Assembly (NCBI GenBank): GCA_047495785.1 | Contig: JBLDXI010000014.1 | Location: 558,001 to 622,000, forward strand | Length of the DNA stretch: 64,000 bases | From: Lepidodermella squamata | Lineage: Eukaryota; Gastrotricha | Reading direction: 5' to 3' | Shown here: piece by piece, positions 14,093 to 24,619 of the stretch | Numbering within the stretch: position 1 is the stretch's first letter | How the letters are laid out: each line of letters starts with the position of its first letter | Program-made: the position numbers and the translations under genes | Notes under the pieces: generated by a model | Told to the model about the DNA's origin: nothing | The model's database searches: none | What the model saw: the letters and a program-made list of their open reading frames with translations, nothing else

Positions 14093-14536
14093 TTATTGAG
14101 ACTGGCTGGCGGCGGCCTTCTTCTTGCCACCAGAAGCCGGCTTGGCAGCGGGTGCCTCGGCGGTCTTCTTCGGCAGCAAAACGGTCTGGATGTTGGGCAG
14201 AACACCGCCTTGGGCAATCGTAACGTGCGACAGCAGCTTGTTCAACTCCTCGTCGTTGCGGATCGCCAGTTGGATGTGGCGAGGCACGATGCGCGTCTTC
14301 TTGTTGTCACGAGCGGCGTTACCGGCCAACTCGAGCACTTCAGCGGCCAGGTACTCCATGACGGCGGCGAGGTACACGGGCGCACCCGCACCGACACGCT
14401 CGGCGTAGTTACCGCGCTTCAACAGACGGGTGATACGACCGACCGGAAACTGGAGACCGGCACGCGACGACTTGGTCTTCGCCTTCTGGCGGTTGGCCTT
14501 GCCTCCCTTACCACGACCAGCAGCTGGAGCGGACAT
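14093..14536 (-). CDS. H2A: histone H2A with long SQ-ending tail
   Basis: Intronless, 147 residues from [17 protein letters not shown]. The start was chosen at this canonical N-terminus; the frame stays open 25 codons further upstream, but that part is not histone. The histone fold is intact, with the acidic-patch segment NDEELNKLL. The C-terminal tail is about 20 residues longer than canonical H2A and ends [14 protein letters not shown]. The SQ dipeptides resemble the PIKK phosphorylation site of H2A.X, but the usual acidic plus hydrophobic residues after SQ are missing. It is paired divergently with H2B. No second H2A is visible in this window. Confidence 0.97.
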   Translation of the reverse strand: MSAPAAGRGKGGKANRQKAKTKSSRAGLQFPVGRITRLLKRGNYAERVGAGAPVYLAAVMEYLAAEVLELAGNAARDNKKTRIVPRHIQLAIRNDEELNKLLSHVTIAQGGVLPNIQTVLLPKKTAEAPAAKPASGGKKKAAASQSQ

Positions 14537-14925
14537 TATTACGGATGTAGTTGTTTGAGCGAAAAGCAAAAGAAAATGCGATTTCTGAGCACGAACAAAG
14601 TGTTTGATCACTCTATCTCGGTTTATATACCCCGCTCTGGCATTTATTTCGCGCCTTTCGATTGTCTTTTGAAAATCTCATCATCTGTTTACGGCTTTAT
14701 TAACCAATCAAGGCGCGAGTCGTAAAAGGGCGCCTCATTACGGCACGCGCGCCAATTTGATTGGTCACCCAGGCACGCGCCATAAATAATTTGAACACCG
14801 GATGCGCCAGGGTGCGCGCACTAATGCCGGCCGGATGTTAAAATGAGAGCGGAAGTGCGTGCCTCGGTGTTCGGAAGCTCATAATTATTATTTGCTTATC
14901 AATTCTCGCTTGATTTCAATCGATC
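14537..14925. promoter_or_regulatory. divergent H2A-H2B promoter
   Basis: Contains a strong minus-strand TATA box (TATATAAA, 14622-14629), 86-93 bases upstream of the H2A start codon. CCAAT boxes occur in both orientations (14704-14708 and, inverted, 14760-14764), with GC-rich repeats resembling GGCGCG nearby. Confidence 0.75.
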
Positions 14926-15300
14926 ATGTCGCCCAAAGTTACTGGTAAAGTCGCGTCGAAGGGTTCGAAGAAGGCCGCGAAGCCGAAGACCGCCGGCGAG
15001 AAGAAGAAGCGCCATCGCCGCCGCGAGTCGTACAACATCTACATCTACAAGGTGCTGAAACAGGTCCACCCGGACACCGGCATCTCCGGCAAGGCCATGG
15101 CCATCATGAACTCGTTCGTCAACGACATCTTCGAGCGCATCGCTCTCGAGTCGTCGCGCCTGGCCCACTACAACAAGAAGGCCACCATCAGCAGTCGAGA
15201 GGTACAAACGGCTGTTCGTCTCCTTCTGCCTGGCGAGCTTGCCAAGCACGCCGTTTCAGAAGGTACCAAGGCCGTCACCAAGTACACCAGCTCGAAATAA
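14926..15300 (+). CDS. H2B: histone H2B
   Basis: Intronless, 124 residues. A Lys-rich tail ([19 protein letters not shown]...) is followed by the standard fold with [19 protein letters not shown] and ends AVTKYTSSK. It dimerises with H2A. The 3' stem-loop lies 41 bases past the stop. The N-terminal tail is divergent, as is usual for H2B; the globular part is conserved. Confidence 0.98.
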   Translation: MSPKVTGKVASKGSKKAAKPKTAGEKKKRHRRRESYNIYIYKVLKQVHPDTGISGKAMAIMNSFVNDIFERIALESSRLAHYNKKATISSREVQTAVRLLLPGELAKHAVSEGTKAVTKYTSSK

Positions 15301-15341
15301 GCTGCCCTGAAGACATCAACACCGTCTTCTGACTCCGAACC

Positions 15342-15378
15342 GGCCCTTTTCAGGGCCACAAGTTGTTGCAACAGTGTT
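15342..15378 (+). terminator. H2B mRNA 3' stem-loop plus downstream element
   Basis: GGCCCTTTTCAGGGCC at 15342-15357 followed by ACAAGTTGTTGCAACAGTGTT. Confidence 0.95.
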
Positions 15379-16129
15379 TTGACAGTAACCAGTAAATTAG
15401 TAACCAGTTGAATAAAATAAGGCCCTATATACGGCCCTACCTAAACGCTCACTAACATCATATTTTTCCCACGGTCTTTCAGTCAGCTCCGAGTGAACGC
15501 AATAAAACTTTCGGCTTTCCAACACCGGCAAAAACTGCCACTTAAGATGACTTCTGCTGGCTATGCGAGATCAGCAGCAGGAGTGAATTTCATCTTTACG
15601 TCGCTTGAAAAATGACTGGGTCTGTTTTCGCTTAGCTTTACAAGAGTTCTTCCTTCGGTTTGCTCCCAGAAGTACAGTTGCATCATGACAGTGTTTTTAA
15701 GGTGGAAATTTTCGCATTGACTCACCCCCCAAAATGACACACCAAAGCCGTACTTAAAAAATACACTGGCTAATACCTGCGCCGTTCCTGTGGCTAATGG
15801 CACTGTTAACCTACTTTACGGACAGATTCAATTCGTTCTTCAGTAATGACTTCGAAAATTTGCCCGAACAGATTTCGATTTGGTAAAAGGTTTTGTAACA
15901 AAATCTGCACAACTCTGCCGATAAATAGTAATAAATACTGCATTTATTCTGTTTGAAATATTTTGGCCGGTATGTTGACGACTGAGATTGCAAGCTCATG
16001 AGAAAGAAAATAGAAGCACCTGAAGAATAGGCATTGGTATAAGTAATAAGGTGTTAAAATAAATGAATTCGATTTCACAGCTATAAAAATAGTTACATCA
16101 AAACAAAGTTAGAATATTAGGCACGGAGA
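15379..16129. other. intergenic, no gene recognised
   Basis: A minus-strand frame at 15561-15803 has no support. Otherwise AT-rich with nothing recognisable. Confidence 0.5.
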
Positions 16130-17306
16130 TCACGAATCTTTCAACAAAGTATAATTCATTTCATCGGGAAGAAGCATTTCAAGGAAATGTTTAAAATTTT
16201 GCAGGCCAATAAGGTAATTAATATCTTGTCCGGAATTCCCATCAGCAACGTGAGCGAAGTCGATCATTTTCACGTCTACTTTGCACGGATCGTTGGAATA
16301 GTCATTCGCACCCTCGTAAATGATCAAAATTGAGCTGGAATAGAACCGAAACCGCTCGTTGCCTTGGAACCACTGCTCGATCAAACTGAGGCGCTTTATA
16401 ACTTCGAGAACAACATCTAACCGCAACTTTCCACTTTCGTGAGAGAAAAACGGCTGCAGAACTGAGAAAAACAGCATATAATTATCATCAACTGATTTTT
16501 CTAGAGGAAACTCACTTTCATGGAGCAAGTACGCTGCCGATAGACCTCGAATTTTCCAAAACGAGATTTTCTTGTACGAATTAGACGAGCCAATGAACTA
16601 AAACAAAATTACTTTAATTGAAATTCTACTAAATGAATCAATCGAGGTGTGAAAAAACTGAATTCCCCGAATCTCATGAGCACGGCATTTGTCACATGCA
16701 ACAAATCCTCTAAGTTTTCCAAGCACTTCGCCAACTTGCCAATTTTGTATGATGCTTTTAGTCATAATAGTTCTTAAAACTGAATCATCGTACTCACCAT
16801 GCGAAGGCCAGTTACACGGAATCCAAGTGAGCATCCCAAAGGATATAACATTTTCTCCTTGGCGATTTTCAGGAAGCAATCGGTCGGCGACCACGTTTGA
16901 GCTCCAATTTTCACATCAATTATCGAAGGGTGTTTGAAATTAAGCGTCAAGTCCTCCAATATCAGGAACGAAACTAAATAAAAAACAATTCATATTAATA
17001 AAAAACGCTAATATTAGTATCAGGTGTCAACTAACAATGATTATTCACCGTAGTTCCGTAAAACTTTGACACGAATTGATTAATATCTGGATTTGATTTA
17101 GGCCGTGATTCATCGTTAATCCAACGGTAAAATTCCTCCTCCGCGAGGGGCGATCGTCGCGGGTACGGTTTCAGGATCTTACCAGCTGGTTTTGAGCATA
17201 AAAATGAGCGTTTGCCGGACGTTTGCGTCGGCATCGGACATGTGCCGTCCTGGTTGAAGTCGCCGGGAAAGAACAACCTGAGGCATTTCAACTTCAACGA
17301 TATCAT
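16130..17306 (-). CDS. IPMK: inositol polyphosphate multikinase
   Basis: Phosphorylates inositol tris- and tetrakisphosphates (and PIP2 in animals), upstream of inositol pyrophosphates and mRNA export. Exons 17036-17306, 16798-16973, 16516-16597 and 16130-16461 join in frame to 286 residues. The family signature PxxxDxKxG appears as PSIIDVKIGAQTW. The SSLL motif reads SSSILIIYEG, and the metal-binding motif reads VKMIDFAHV, followed by GLQNFKHFLEMLL. The length suits a minimal IPMK or plant IPK2-like enzyme and lacks the long insert of the human protein. The first exon is in frame from 17306, but a short upstream exon cannot be excluded. An open frame inside the second intron (16598-16797) is not coding. 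Confidence 0.88.
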
Positions 17307-17653
17307 GAATAAGAAGCCTAGAGTAGAGTAGTCTGATGTTATTCACGAAAACCAGGCCCGATTAACTTAGTCTTGTATTTATCAAGCTCATACATGACTT
17401 GGCAGTAGTACACATGCAATCAGCGTAATTGTAATGTAATATAAAACATCAGAATGCATCAGCGAGTGAATCACAAAAGCGCGAAAAGTCTACCTAGCGC
17501 TATGAATGTACAAATACTGGTAATAAGAAAAAACCTGTTCTGTAAACTATCCGACATCACGCATGCTTCAATACACATCAGCCATGGCTGCTCGCAATAA
17601 AAATGTAATAAAAGAACGTCTAACAACCTGCAAATAAATAGACAGGTCCGTTC
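17307..17653. other. short intergenic stretch
   Basis: Nothing recognised. It lies between two minus-strand genes and should hold the IPMK promoter and the ORC4 3' flank. Confidence 0.5.
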
Positions 17654-19042
17654 TTAGCTTAGCAGCTTTTTTGCCGCAGAGGGTAACAGATTGACCCGCG
17701 CAAAATTAAGAAGTTCTGGCGCTATATTGTTCGCGGACAAATATTCGACTAGATCAAAGTGTTGGAATGAGCACAGGTATTGGGTTGAAGTCTTCTGCGT
17801 CGCAGCGACGCGACCCGTCCAGCCGGAACCAGCTCCGCTGTCAACGCTGTTTCTTTGAATCAAACCAGCGTCGATCAAGCGTTCGAATGCCCTTAGCGCA
17901 GTGGCTTTCGAGCAAAAAAATCGAGCCTCGTGGTGGCGACGTACAAACTGCTCATATACAGCATAGGCAGCTTCTAATAGCACCGGTTGGTGGTTGGAAG
18001 TCACAGCAACGTGGAAACTGACTAATAGAGCCAGTTCAAGAGGAGAAAGGGCAAGTAGAGCCGTGTGACCAGGAGGGTTATAAAACAGTTCAATTTGAGT
18101 CGACAAGCGAGCAGGATTAAGACAGTCATCAAAAGTTCCAATGCCGGCTTGAAAAATCAGCCGGCCTAATATCATTTTTAGATCCCGAACACTGGGGTTT
18201 CGTTCGAGCCAAGCTTGAATAACAGCTTTTGTTTCGTTTGACTCAATGAACTGCGAAACAGTGTTGTTCCAACGTTGCGTAATATCTTTCTGAGAAGCAT
18301 TGTTGCTTTTCGTAACACCGACCGTCAAAAATAGCTTCATCAAATTTTTCATAGTTTCAACACTGTGGCAAGGTGGGATGAGCAACTGCTCACCCGAAAA
18401 CCGGGATCTAACTCGTTTCTCCAATAACTCCAATACTCCAAATCGATTTGATAGAGCCAACACGCAGATCGGAAGTTTATCAGCATTGTGAACTGAATCG
18501 ACCAAAGTGTACAAAAGACCTTGGCTTCGCCTGGCAGCAAAAATTTCGAGTGGATCCAAGACAAATATCAAGGCAAAAGGTCTAGTTTGAGTTGTCAGAA
18601 GGGACATCACTCTACCAAAACGATCGCCAAGCAAGACTTCCTCAGATTCTTCAGCAAGTATTTTGATTGAAGTGCCAGTTTGCTCCTCTATTTGAGCGGC
18701 AATGTCGTCGATTGCCGATTCGTCAGTCGAATGCACAGAAGTCAATCGTATAACGACGATATGACGGTCATTCTTAGCTTTCGTCACATTTGATCTAACC
18801 CGGTTCAATGCAGCTTCGACAAGAGCTGTTTTGCCACTTCCAGCCAATCCACATACCAAGACGGCGTCTGACTGCTTGTTTTGAACTGATCGTGAGATTA
18901 ACGAAACAAGTTGTTCGAGTTCACTGGGAACGATTTCGGTGACCAACCGTTCGGTAAATGATGGATCGCTGCTTTCAGACAATAATCTGGCGCTCAATTC
19001 GGCGCGCATAAAGGGCGCTTCCGACAATGAGTAAGACTTCAT
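17654..19042 (-). CDS. ORC4: origin recognition complex subunit 4
   Basis: Single-exon frame of 462 residues, close to the usual 420-440 for ORC4. It binds replication origins as part of ORC. The AAA+ core shows Walker A GLAGSGKT (about residue 65), a Walker B region FVLDPLEIFA (human ORC4 has ILDEFDLFA), and the conserved ELLEKRVRSRFSGEQ stretch holding the arginine-finger region. The C-terminal half has the ORC4 winged-helix motifs LSPLELALLVSF and TALRAFERLIDAGLI. The Walker B Glu is Pro, which is unusual. Lack of introns contrasts with most neighbours. The start at 19042 gives an N-terminus of normal length. Confidence 0.93.
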   Translation of the reverse strand: MKSYSLSEAPFMRAELSARLLSESSDPSFTERLVTEIVPSELEQLVSLISRSVQNKQSDAVLVCGLAGSGKTALVEAALNRVRSNVTKAKNDRHIVVIRLTSVHSTDESAIDDIAAQIEEQTGTSIKILAEESEEVLLGDRFGRVMSLLTTQTRPFALIFVLDPLEIFAARRSQGLLYTLVDSVHNADKLPICVLALSNRFGVLELLEKRVRSRFSGEQLLIPPCHSVETMKNLMKLFLTVGVTKSNNASQKDITQRWNNTVSQFIESNETKAVIQAWLERNPSVRDLKMILGRLIFQAGIGTFDDCLNPARLSTQIELFYNPPGHTALLALSPLELALLVSFHVAVTSNHQPVLLEAAYAVYEQFVRRHHEARFFCSKATALRAFERLIDAGLIQRNSVDSGAGSGWTGRVAATQKTSTQYLCSFQHFDLVEYLSANNIAPELLNFARVNLLPSAAKKLLS

Positions 19043-21921
19043 AGTGTGAGGGACCTAAAAACAGAAAAGCTGGTCGAAGCAAGCTTCAATAATCAGTGTT
19101 GGTTCATGAGGAGAAAATGATCTTTTACAAATAAGAATAATTTCTGAGCATCCATGTAAAGAAAATAAGAATGAAAAACTTTTGAAACAATAATATTTTC
19201 TAATCGCAGGGTTCTTTCAGTTTGAAAAAAACGCGAAGGCAGGAAGCGGCTATTCGGTCGGTTCATGTCAAGCCTTATTAGTAGAAAAAGATGCGAAGCG
19301 AATGAGGATAAGATCTCATTGGACATGCGGCTTATTGATCTGCCATTTTTTAATTAAAGAATTCGGAGACTATTTAAACGAACGTTCTAGAGGATCTAGT
19401 GATCTAAAAAAATTTAAGATAACAATATACATGGGAATTATCAAGGTCAAATATAAAAGTAACGGCGCAAAGTACTCATCATTCACATTCCATGGCAGGG
19501 TAACGTTTAGGACAATATTGAACCAACAGACGCCACTGGGTCTAAGATTTATGATCTCTACATGCAGGTTGACAGAGCAGGCGAGAAAAGCATCATAGAA
19601 TTCATCTCTGATCCTCAAAAGACCCAATATAAAATCTGCTGACAAATGTCTTCATTACCGCCTTTGAGCTGAAACTAGATATGGACTCGCGACTAGGAAA
19701 GGCCGATGGCGCTCGCGGTTATTAGACGCATAGTATCACCACCTTTAGAAAAAATGCATCGATTTGCGCAGGTAACATTCAGAGCGGCTTATTCAAATGT
19801 CTGACAGCTACAGTTGAACTGATAGCCGTTCACACATTTGTGGGGCATGTGATGGAATACGAAATACATGGAATCTTGTTGACATGAAATGTTAAGCACA
19901 AGAAACTGCTTCTTATAAGGTAAGGGTGTCCTGACTTATGAGTGCTTCTCGTGGGAAAGACCGAACGCAGAGCTCCAAAAACCTTGGAGCTTCCGAAAAT
20001 TCCGAAATCTCAAAATACGCGGGCTTCCAGCTTAGTTCAAGGTTGTTTGCAAGATATCAAAATTTACAGCAGCACTAAATAAATAGAGTAACCACAATTT
20101 AACTTATATAATTAGAAGGGTTTTTAATTGCAGCTTAATCGAACCTTCCGTCGATGGATGTTGGCTGGGCAGCTGGGAGCGTTGGGAGAGGGAGGGATTT
20201 TTATTGTGCACACGGATGTTTATAGTGACAATCCTAGGTCGTTCATCTGAGATTTGATAAAGTGTATGGCGGAAAACAAAAGCTTTGGGATTTCATTCCA
20301 TTTTTGAACGATGATGTTGATCCTTTTGAATGGTTTCATCTTCAGCCACTAGGTCGATTGTCGATAGCTTTGTTAATTGACAGTGATGCTTCAATGTTGA
20401 GGCACGAGTAACGCCGCGCTGTTTGAATATTCTTGCAAAACTTTTTGATCGCACCTGCTTGGTGCCTAGCCAAGCCTTTCGCGCGGAAATGATTCTGTAC
20501 CGCGTCAAGCTTTTCGAGGGTTCTTTTAGGTGGAGCCACAAAATTGATGGAACCATAGTGAACTCTATGAAGAAGGCACTATGTTTTGAATACATTTTCA
20601 AGTTTCGCAAGGGAAAGAAATGGATGGGGTCACATTATTTGAGCCTTGTTTGCATGACGAAATTGTCTGGCAACACACACCATTTCCACTGTGAACAAAT
20701 CGCCCAGAACTCAGAACTAAACCCGGGAGAGTCATCGTTTCGCAGTCGACTCGTCAAGCACAGGGTCGTCGGCGACTCTATGCCTCACATCTGAAACTTG
20801 GGTGGGAGAACTTGCGTATCAACACGCTTTTTCGGTTCCATTGAAACTCGTCAATGCGTTTGGGCCCATTGTGTCGCCTTTGCTTCCGCGATGTCAACCT
20901 CCGAAGATGAATAAACACTGGAAGCTGCACCTGCTAATAACCCACAGAAGGATCTAATGAAGTCTCGCAACGTCTGCCAAGGACGGCGTCGCGGTTTGCA
21001 ATCCCTCTTAACATCGGTAACATCGGTATCATCGTAACATCTCATTGGTTAGCAGAGAAAACATTCTCGCAATTACCGCATCAACAGCTCGCAACATTGT
21101 AAAATCTGTGATGTGCTTTTAGTCTTTAGGCTGAAATTTTGCTAGCGTTTTTTGAAAAATCACTTGAGTGTAAGCACAATTGAAAAATTATTTGGAGGAA
21201 AAGATACTATCTTACGAATATAGAAATTTTATAGAAATTTTACGAAAATCGACAAAAGAATTAAAACTTCAAGTTTCCAATAGGAGTTTCATCTCTGGTA
21301 AAACTCTATTCTCTATGAATGTGGCCGATGAATCATGCGCACTTCATATAAGCTAGCAGTTATTTTTGGGGTTCATTTTCCAAGTCATCACATTGCTTAA
21401 ACACTGAAGCACTTCAGCAATTCAGCTAACAAAACAACTCAAATGCTAACAATTCAAAAGCACTTGAGCACAGTTATTTTTTTGTTAAGTTTCAAGTATT
21501 TGAGCAAAACATAGCAGAACAATTATTCATTTAACTTTTAACTTTGCTGGAGCTTGGCAAAAAAGTATCAAATTTTCATCATATTGTCGGCCCATAAGTA
21601 TATATTAAACCAGCTTAAAGGCGAAAGATGAGATTTATCGATTTGAACGGCTCTTTAGGGCGTGCGCTCATTGATTGGAATGTTGCCATACTATCGCATT
21701 TTTTTGCACCAACTGTTTATCTTCTAAGCTGACCGTGCCTACCTATGTAGTCACAACACTCTAATAACAATGGAATACATCATCCAGTAAGATTCGCTGA
21801 TTGTGTAAATCGATAATAACGATCGACGATCACACCTCTGCTTGAATGGCTGCAAGTTGACCATGTTCACATTGTGTCATATTTCGACTGGAACGTTTGG
21901 ACATTCAATTCGGCAATCGGA
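19043..21921. other. 2.9-kb intergenic region, no gene recognised
   Basis: Longest coding-poor stretch in the first half of the window. Minus-strand frames at 20293-20610 and 20851-21045 and a plus-strand frame at 20423-20794 overlap and lack domains, signal peptides or supporting splice sites. The region 21060-21640 is strongly AT-rich with short imperfect AGCA/AATTCA-type repeats around 21400-21480. No transposon ends or RNA genes seen. Confidence 0.45.
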
Positions 21922-23221
21922 ATGATTCGCATAGCCCTGACATCAGTTTTGATGGCCAACATGGTCATTCACGTCAATGGTAAGCCCTAATGAAAACTCA
22001 TGTTGGGAGAAGTATATTTTTGAATTGTTTGATAGCCCAAACCGATACCACAACAATCGTTCCTTCTGCTACAACAATCGGATCGGTTTGCACTCAAGAT
22101 TCTGATTGTTTGGGCAACGGAATTTTATGTAAGATTCCATCTAATGGATGTACTTACGGAGAATGCGGCTGTCCTGATGGATATTCGTATGACAAAGTCA
22201 GCTTCATATGCAAACCATGTATGCCATAAAATTGATCGTTCATATTCTTCTCATACCATCCATTTTGTTAAGCTTCTGCTGTTGGCCAACCCTGTGGTGA
22301 TGACAGGGCTTGCAAACAACTGAACTCAGTTTGTACTAATGGCTTTTGTGATTGCGTAGATGGGTATGATACTTTTGGTGTAGCCTATATTTTATGTTTT
22401 TTTCGGTTTCGCCATGATCAAGCTACGTCAAGAGACTGTCTTTGGACAAAATTTATCTGATCTGCGTGCCCAAAGAAGCCAAAGGTCAGCAAGGAGAGAA
22501 GTGCGCAGATTCCAATCAATGCCTTCCTCCGCTTGTCTGTTCCACCAGTAAACAAGTTTGCACGTGTCCAATCGGCTACAAATACACTGGGAACAACAAG
22601 CGCTTGTGCGCCCCAAGTGAGATAACTTGGGCCTTCAAACATCTATACTTACCTTTTAATGCTTTTCAGATAGCGTCGGCGATCCATGCACGACTGATAA
22701 CGACTGCCTAGTTGCCAATGCGTTTTGCCGCAACTCAACTTGTAACTGCTCCGGAGGATTCCGTCAAATCGATTGGCGCGTGCAGTTTCGCGAACCGCTC
22801 ACTGGAACTTACACTGCTTGGAACATCAAAGCATGTGTTGGAGCTGTTGGTATGTCTCGAAGCGATGTAATCAACTATTTTACCTAAATTCTTCCTCATT
22901 CACAGAACCTATTTACACCACTGGAAATCAATGCCTGACTGTATTACGAAGAAGTGTTAGTACGGCATGTGATTCAGAAAACATATGCATTCCTTGCAAT
23001 CCAAACGTAAATAATACTGGATTCTGCACGTGTAAGTCTCAGCGAGCTTTGAGAAGATATTCACTAATTTTTGTGTATGGACAGCTCTGAAAATCAGCCC
23101 GAGTCCAGTGGATGGATTTTCCAGTAAAATAATTCTCAGCGGATCAAGCTCGATCGTGGCTTCGGCCAATGTCGCCATCATCGGTCTCGCAATCGGGCTT
23201 ATTGCACATGTTTTGCATTGA
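21922..23221 (+). CDS. GPI-anchored cysteine-rich modular (EB/EGF-like) surface protein
   Basis: Seven exons (21922-21979, 22036-22218, 22273-22377, 22476-22616, 22670-22849, 22906-23031, 23085-23221) sum in frame to 309 residues. The signal peptide MIRIALTSVLMANMVIHVNG fills exon 1. Exons 2-5 each carry one module of about 35-60 residues with the pattern C-x-D-x-x-C...C...C-x-C-x-x-G (for example CTQDSDCLGNGILC, CADSNQCLPPLVC, CTTDNDCLVANAFC), typical of EB or WAP/EGF-like repeats in ecdysozoan secreted proteins. The last exon ends in a Ser-rich linker and hydrophobic tail (ANVAIIGLAIGLIAHVLH) at the stop, a GPI signal. All six introns are phase 1. Function unknown. The exon 4 acceptor (CCCAAAG) is the weakest call. 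Confidence 0.85.
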
Positions 23222-24619
23222 TTGAGGCGGTGGTTCGCTTCACCAGCAATAATGATATATTCCTGTGAAATACAGAATAGCCTAGCACATGTCCCTCCTA
23301 TGTTTATTTTTAACTTTAGACCTCACACAAGCTTGGTGATGTAATTATACCACTTTTCAGTGTTTACTTTGAGTACTTTGAGTAAAATGGTTTCTTTATT
23401 CCTAAAGATGTATTTTAGCTAGATGAGATTGGTGTTCCGACTTGAACATGGCGAATTTTTCTTAAGATAAGAGGAGAAAAAGAAGGTTTCGTGGGCTGCT
23501 CAGCGACGAGCGGCGATACAAATACGGAGCATGAGAGAGCAGCTTTGGATTGCTAGTCGAGTAAGTTTAATGACACCCATCGTTTCGTTATATAACTCTC
23601 CATTTGATACCTTTTTCAATTTATAAAGCATCGCCAATTTGAAAGAAAGACGCAGAATCTTTTACTTGCTCCTATGGAATTCGGAGGCATGTAACACTGA
23701 AAAATAATAACGAACGAAGCCCAAAGCCGAAAGCTGCTGCTGCTGTGTAATTGGTTGTGGCCACTAAACTTCAGATTTTCTGTGTGATGGGAAGGGCGCT
23801 TTGGCTAGGAAAAGATCCATAAAAAAAATTATCGGCTAAAAACGGAGATCCCAGTGTCTCTAAACTCCGAGTACTTTTCGCCAAAGCTTTTGTCAACAAT
23901 TGTGTCATAGCTAAATCATAATTTTTTAGTTATCGAAGAAGTTCGAGCTGAGAGCAAGCAATTATTGCTATAATTCACATAATTATATAGTTTGCAAAGA
24001 AGAATTGAATATAAAGTAACAACTTATGTCTCCCAGAATTACCCATCCTCCTACCTCCGGCTACAGCAGCTTGGATTCGCTTGCAAGGCACCCGGCAAAA
24101 ATTTTGGCAGAACACCAAAGGCTTCGTGAATCAAGGTCTGATTTCCCTATTGAAACCATAGCAACGATTTAGGCCAACTGGGCGATTGCGAAAGCATTCA
24201 GCTGAATACATTTTGCTAGCTTAAATGCAGAGTGCAGTATCTATTCTTCAACTTCGCTGCTCGCTGCTCGGCGCGCACGCAAAAAAAGGAAAGAAATTAA
24301 AAATAAATGCTGCGATGGTTGTACGCATTGCACAAAATTTAAAATATCAATTTATATTATTAAAATGTTGTTGGTAACAAAATTGATTTAAAAAAAATGT
24401 CATAGCAACGAAGACTCTTGAATTCGCAATCCTTCGAGCTCGACCCTCGTGTTGTTGACAGCAGATGCAGGAATCTCTCATCTGTACTCACTTGTTTCAT
24501 GTGTAAATGGTCGCTTGCTATGATTTATCACTTTGCTTCCTTGCTATTATCTTACCAACTCAAGTGCAATTCTATTAGAATCTGATTGCAAATTTTATTT
24601 AGGTTTTGCGGCCATTACA
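23222..24619. other. intergenic, no gene recognised
   Basis: AT-rich, no supported frame. Presumably holds the KIF9 promoter. Nothing repeat-like stands out beyond short A/T runs. Confidence 0.5.

Noticed and set aside
13946-14725. Long plus-strand frame antisense to H2A, and similar frames antisense to H3, H4 and H2B
   Set aside because: Histone codon bias leaves the opposite strand open; the sense-strand histones fully explain it.
16598-16894. A 98-codon minus-strand frame overlapping IPMK
   Set aside because: It reads exon 2 of IPMK in the wrong frame and runs into the intron. Splicing 16798 to 16597 restores the family motifs on both sides, so the frame is not coding.
19043-21921. Overlapping frames at 20293-20610 and 20423-20794
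   Set aside because: They overlap on opposite strands, and neither has a domain or splice support.
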